15,507 nt of DNA, from positions 1 through 15,507 of the forward strand of contig CANHKH010000032.1 in NCBI GenBank assembly GCA_947460165.1, in the 5' to 3' direction. Positions 14,749 to 15,507 of the stretch are shown in pieces. Source of the DNA: Comamonadaceae bacterium. Its GTDB lineage: Bacteria; Pseudomonadota; Gammaproteobacteria; Burkholderiales; Burkholderiaceae_C. Numbering within the stretch: position 1 is the stretch's first letter; each line of letters opens with the position of its first letter. Position numbers and translations under genes: made by a program. The notes below the pieces were generated by a model. It ran no database searches. It was given only the letters and a program-made list of their open reading frames with translations, and was not told the DNA's origin.

Positions 14749-14793
14749 AAAAAAAATCCCCGCCGCCAACTCCAAAGAGCCAGCCGGCGGGGA
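14749..14793 (-). terminator. Rho-independent terminator of the right-hand TRAP receptor gene
   Basis: In minus-strand direction a 9-bp GC-rich stem (arms 14785-14793 and 14757-14765, core CCCCGCCG/CGGCGGGG) with a 19-nt loop is followed by eight T (14749-14756). It starts 25 nt after the receptor stop codon. This is a textbook intrinsic terminator and separates the right-edge gene from the tctC-like unit. Confidence 0.88.
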
Positions 14794-14818
14794 GGGTCTG
14801 CCTCAAAGGCTGAACGGT

Positions 14819-15507
14819 TTACTTGGCAGCCACGGCTTTTTCAGCCTTGTCGACCAAAGGCGCGCCAATTTGCGTTTTCCACTTGGCGGCCACGCCACGG
14901 GTGGCGGCCACAAACTGGGCGCGCTCGGCAGGCGTGAGCAGCGTGACTTTCACGCCCAGGCCCTCGATTTCTTTGAGCAAGGGGCGACCGGCTTCCACCA
15001 AACCAGCGCGGGCCAAGCCAATTTCTTGTTTGCCTGCATCCACGGCGGCCTGGCGCACGATTTCACGGTCTTGCGGGGTCCAGCTGTTCCAGATTTCTTT
15101 GTTGGCCACAAACACCAGGGGGTCGATCATGTAGCCCCACATGGTCACGTTTTTCTGGCCCACGGTGTGCAACTTGGCAGCGGTGAAGATGGACACGGGG
15201 TTTTCTTGACCGTCAATCGCGCCCGATGACAAGGCCGGCTGCGCATCGGCCCAGCTCATTTGCACGGGGTTGGCGCCCAAGGCGGTGAACATGTCGATAA
15301 AGAGGGGCGAGCCCACCACGCGAACTTTCAAGCCCTTGAGGTCGGCGGGGGTGCGCACCTCGCGCTTGGAATTGGTCAGCTCCCGAAAGCCGTTTTCACC
15401 CCAGGCCAAGGGCACCACGCCAGAGCGGTCCAAGATGGCAAACATCTCTTTGCCCACCTCGCCAGAGGTGATGGCATCGAGTGCGGCGTAGTCGCTGATC
15501 AGAAAAG
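14819..15507 (-). CDS. TRAP transporter periplasmic receptor DctP, second copy (N-terminal part outside window)
   Basis: This is the C-terminal 228 or so residues of a TRAP receptor (about 330 aa expected); the frame is open to the window edge. The visible start reads FLISDYAALDAITSGEVGKE. Family features are LAWGENGFRELTNSKREV, LKGLKVRVVGSP with the ligand-carboxylate Arg in KVR, MSWADAQPALSSGAIDGQEN and WGYMIDPLVFVANKEIW. It shares the GENGFR/TNSKR signature with the other dctP in the window but differs clearly elsewhere, so it serves a different transporter. It is the last gene of its unit, closed by the terminator at 14749-14793; its membrane subunits would lie outside the window. The ligand is unknown. 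Confidence 0.94.
   Translation of the reverse strand, partial: FLISDYAALDAITSGEVGKEMFAILDRSGVVPLAWGENGFRELTNSKREVRTPADLKGLKVRVVGSPLFIDMFTALGANPVQMSWADAQPALSSGAIDGQENPVSIFTAAKLHTVGQKNVTMWGYMIDPLVFVANKEIWNSWTPQDREIVRQAAVDAGKQEIGLARAGLVEAGRPLLKEIEGLGVKVTLLTPAERAQFVAATRGVAAKWKTQIGAPLVDKAEKAVAAK

Overview
The window looks like chromosomal DNA of a GC-rich betaproteobacterium, most likely Burkholderiales and plausibly Comamonadaceae. The reasons are a Bug/TctC-type solute receptor, two TRAP receptors, a CaiB-type CoA transferase paired with an acyl-CoA dehydrogenase, and the codon style. Assignment to a genus is not possible from sequence alone. All metabolic genes lie on the minus strand, so transcription runs from high to low coordinates. 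No tRNA, rRNA, CRISPR array or intact transposase was found.

Right part (about 4.16-15.5 kb, read right to left). At the right edge is the C-terminal part of a TRAP receptor, closed by a strong rho-independent terminator (14749-14793). Next comes a Bug-family receptor gene (tctC-like, 13670-14644) with a palindrome in its promoter region. Then follows a compact operon: a GntR/FCD regulator, ltnD, otnK, otnC, otnI and denD, then the TRAP transporter dctP-dctQ-dctM and a short-chain dehydrogenase. Four gene junctions are 4-nt stop/start overlaps. Together these genes encode uptake and breakdown of C4 sugar acids. LtnD oxidises L-threonate and DenD oxidises D-erythronate. OtnI isomerises the 2-oxo-tetronates to 3-oxo-tetronates, OtnK phosphorylates them at C4, and OtnC decarboxylates the product to dihydroxyacetone phosphate. 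The TRAP system is the likely importer, and the terminal SDR may feed a further related substrate into the pathway.

Middle (about 2.0-4.15 kb): a small accessory segment unlike its metabolic neighbours. It holds a Mrr-type restriction endonuclease without a methyltransferase, an AbrB/SpoVT-type antitoxin on the plus strand without a visible toxin, and a minimal nucleotidyltransferase (MNT) without its usual HEPN partner. A perfect 8-bp inverted repeat and a possible short ORF lie directly upstream of the Mrr-like gene.

Left part (1-1939): an acyl-CoA dehydrogenase followed by a CaiB/BaiF CoA transferase that runs off the window. The pair probably activates and desaturates a carboxylic acid that cannot be identified here.

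Points most worth checking are the OtnC homologue that appears to lack two canonical class II aldolase active-site residues, the candidate GntR operators, and the orphan toxin-antitoxin/restriction segment.
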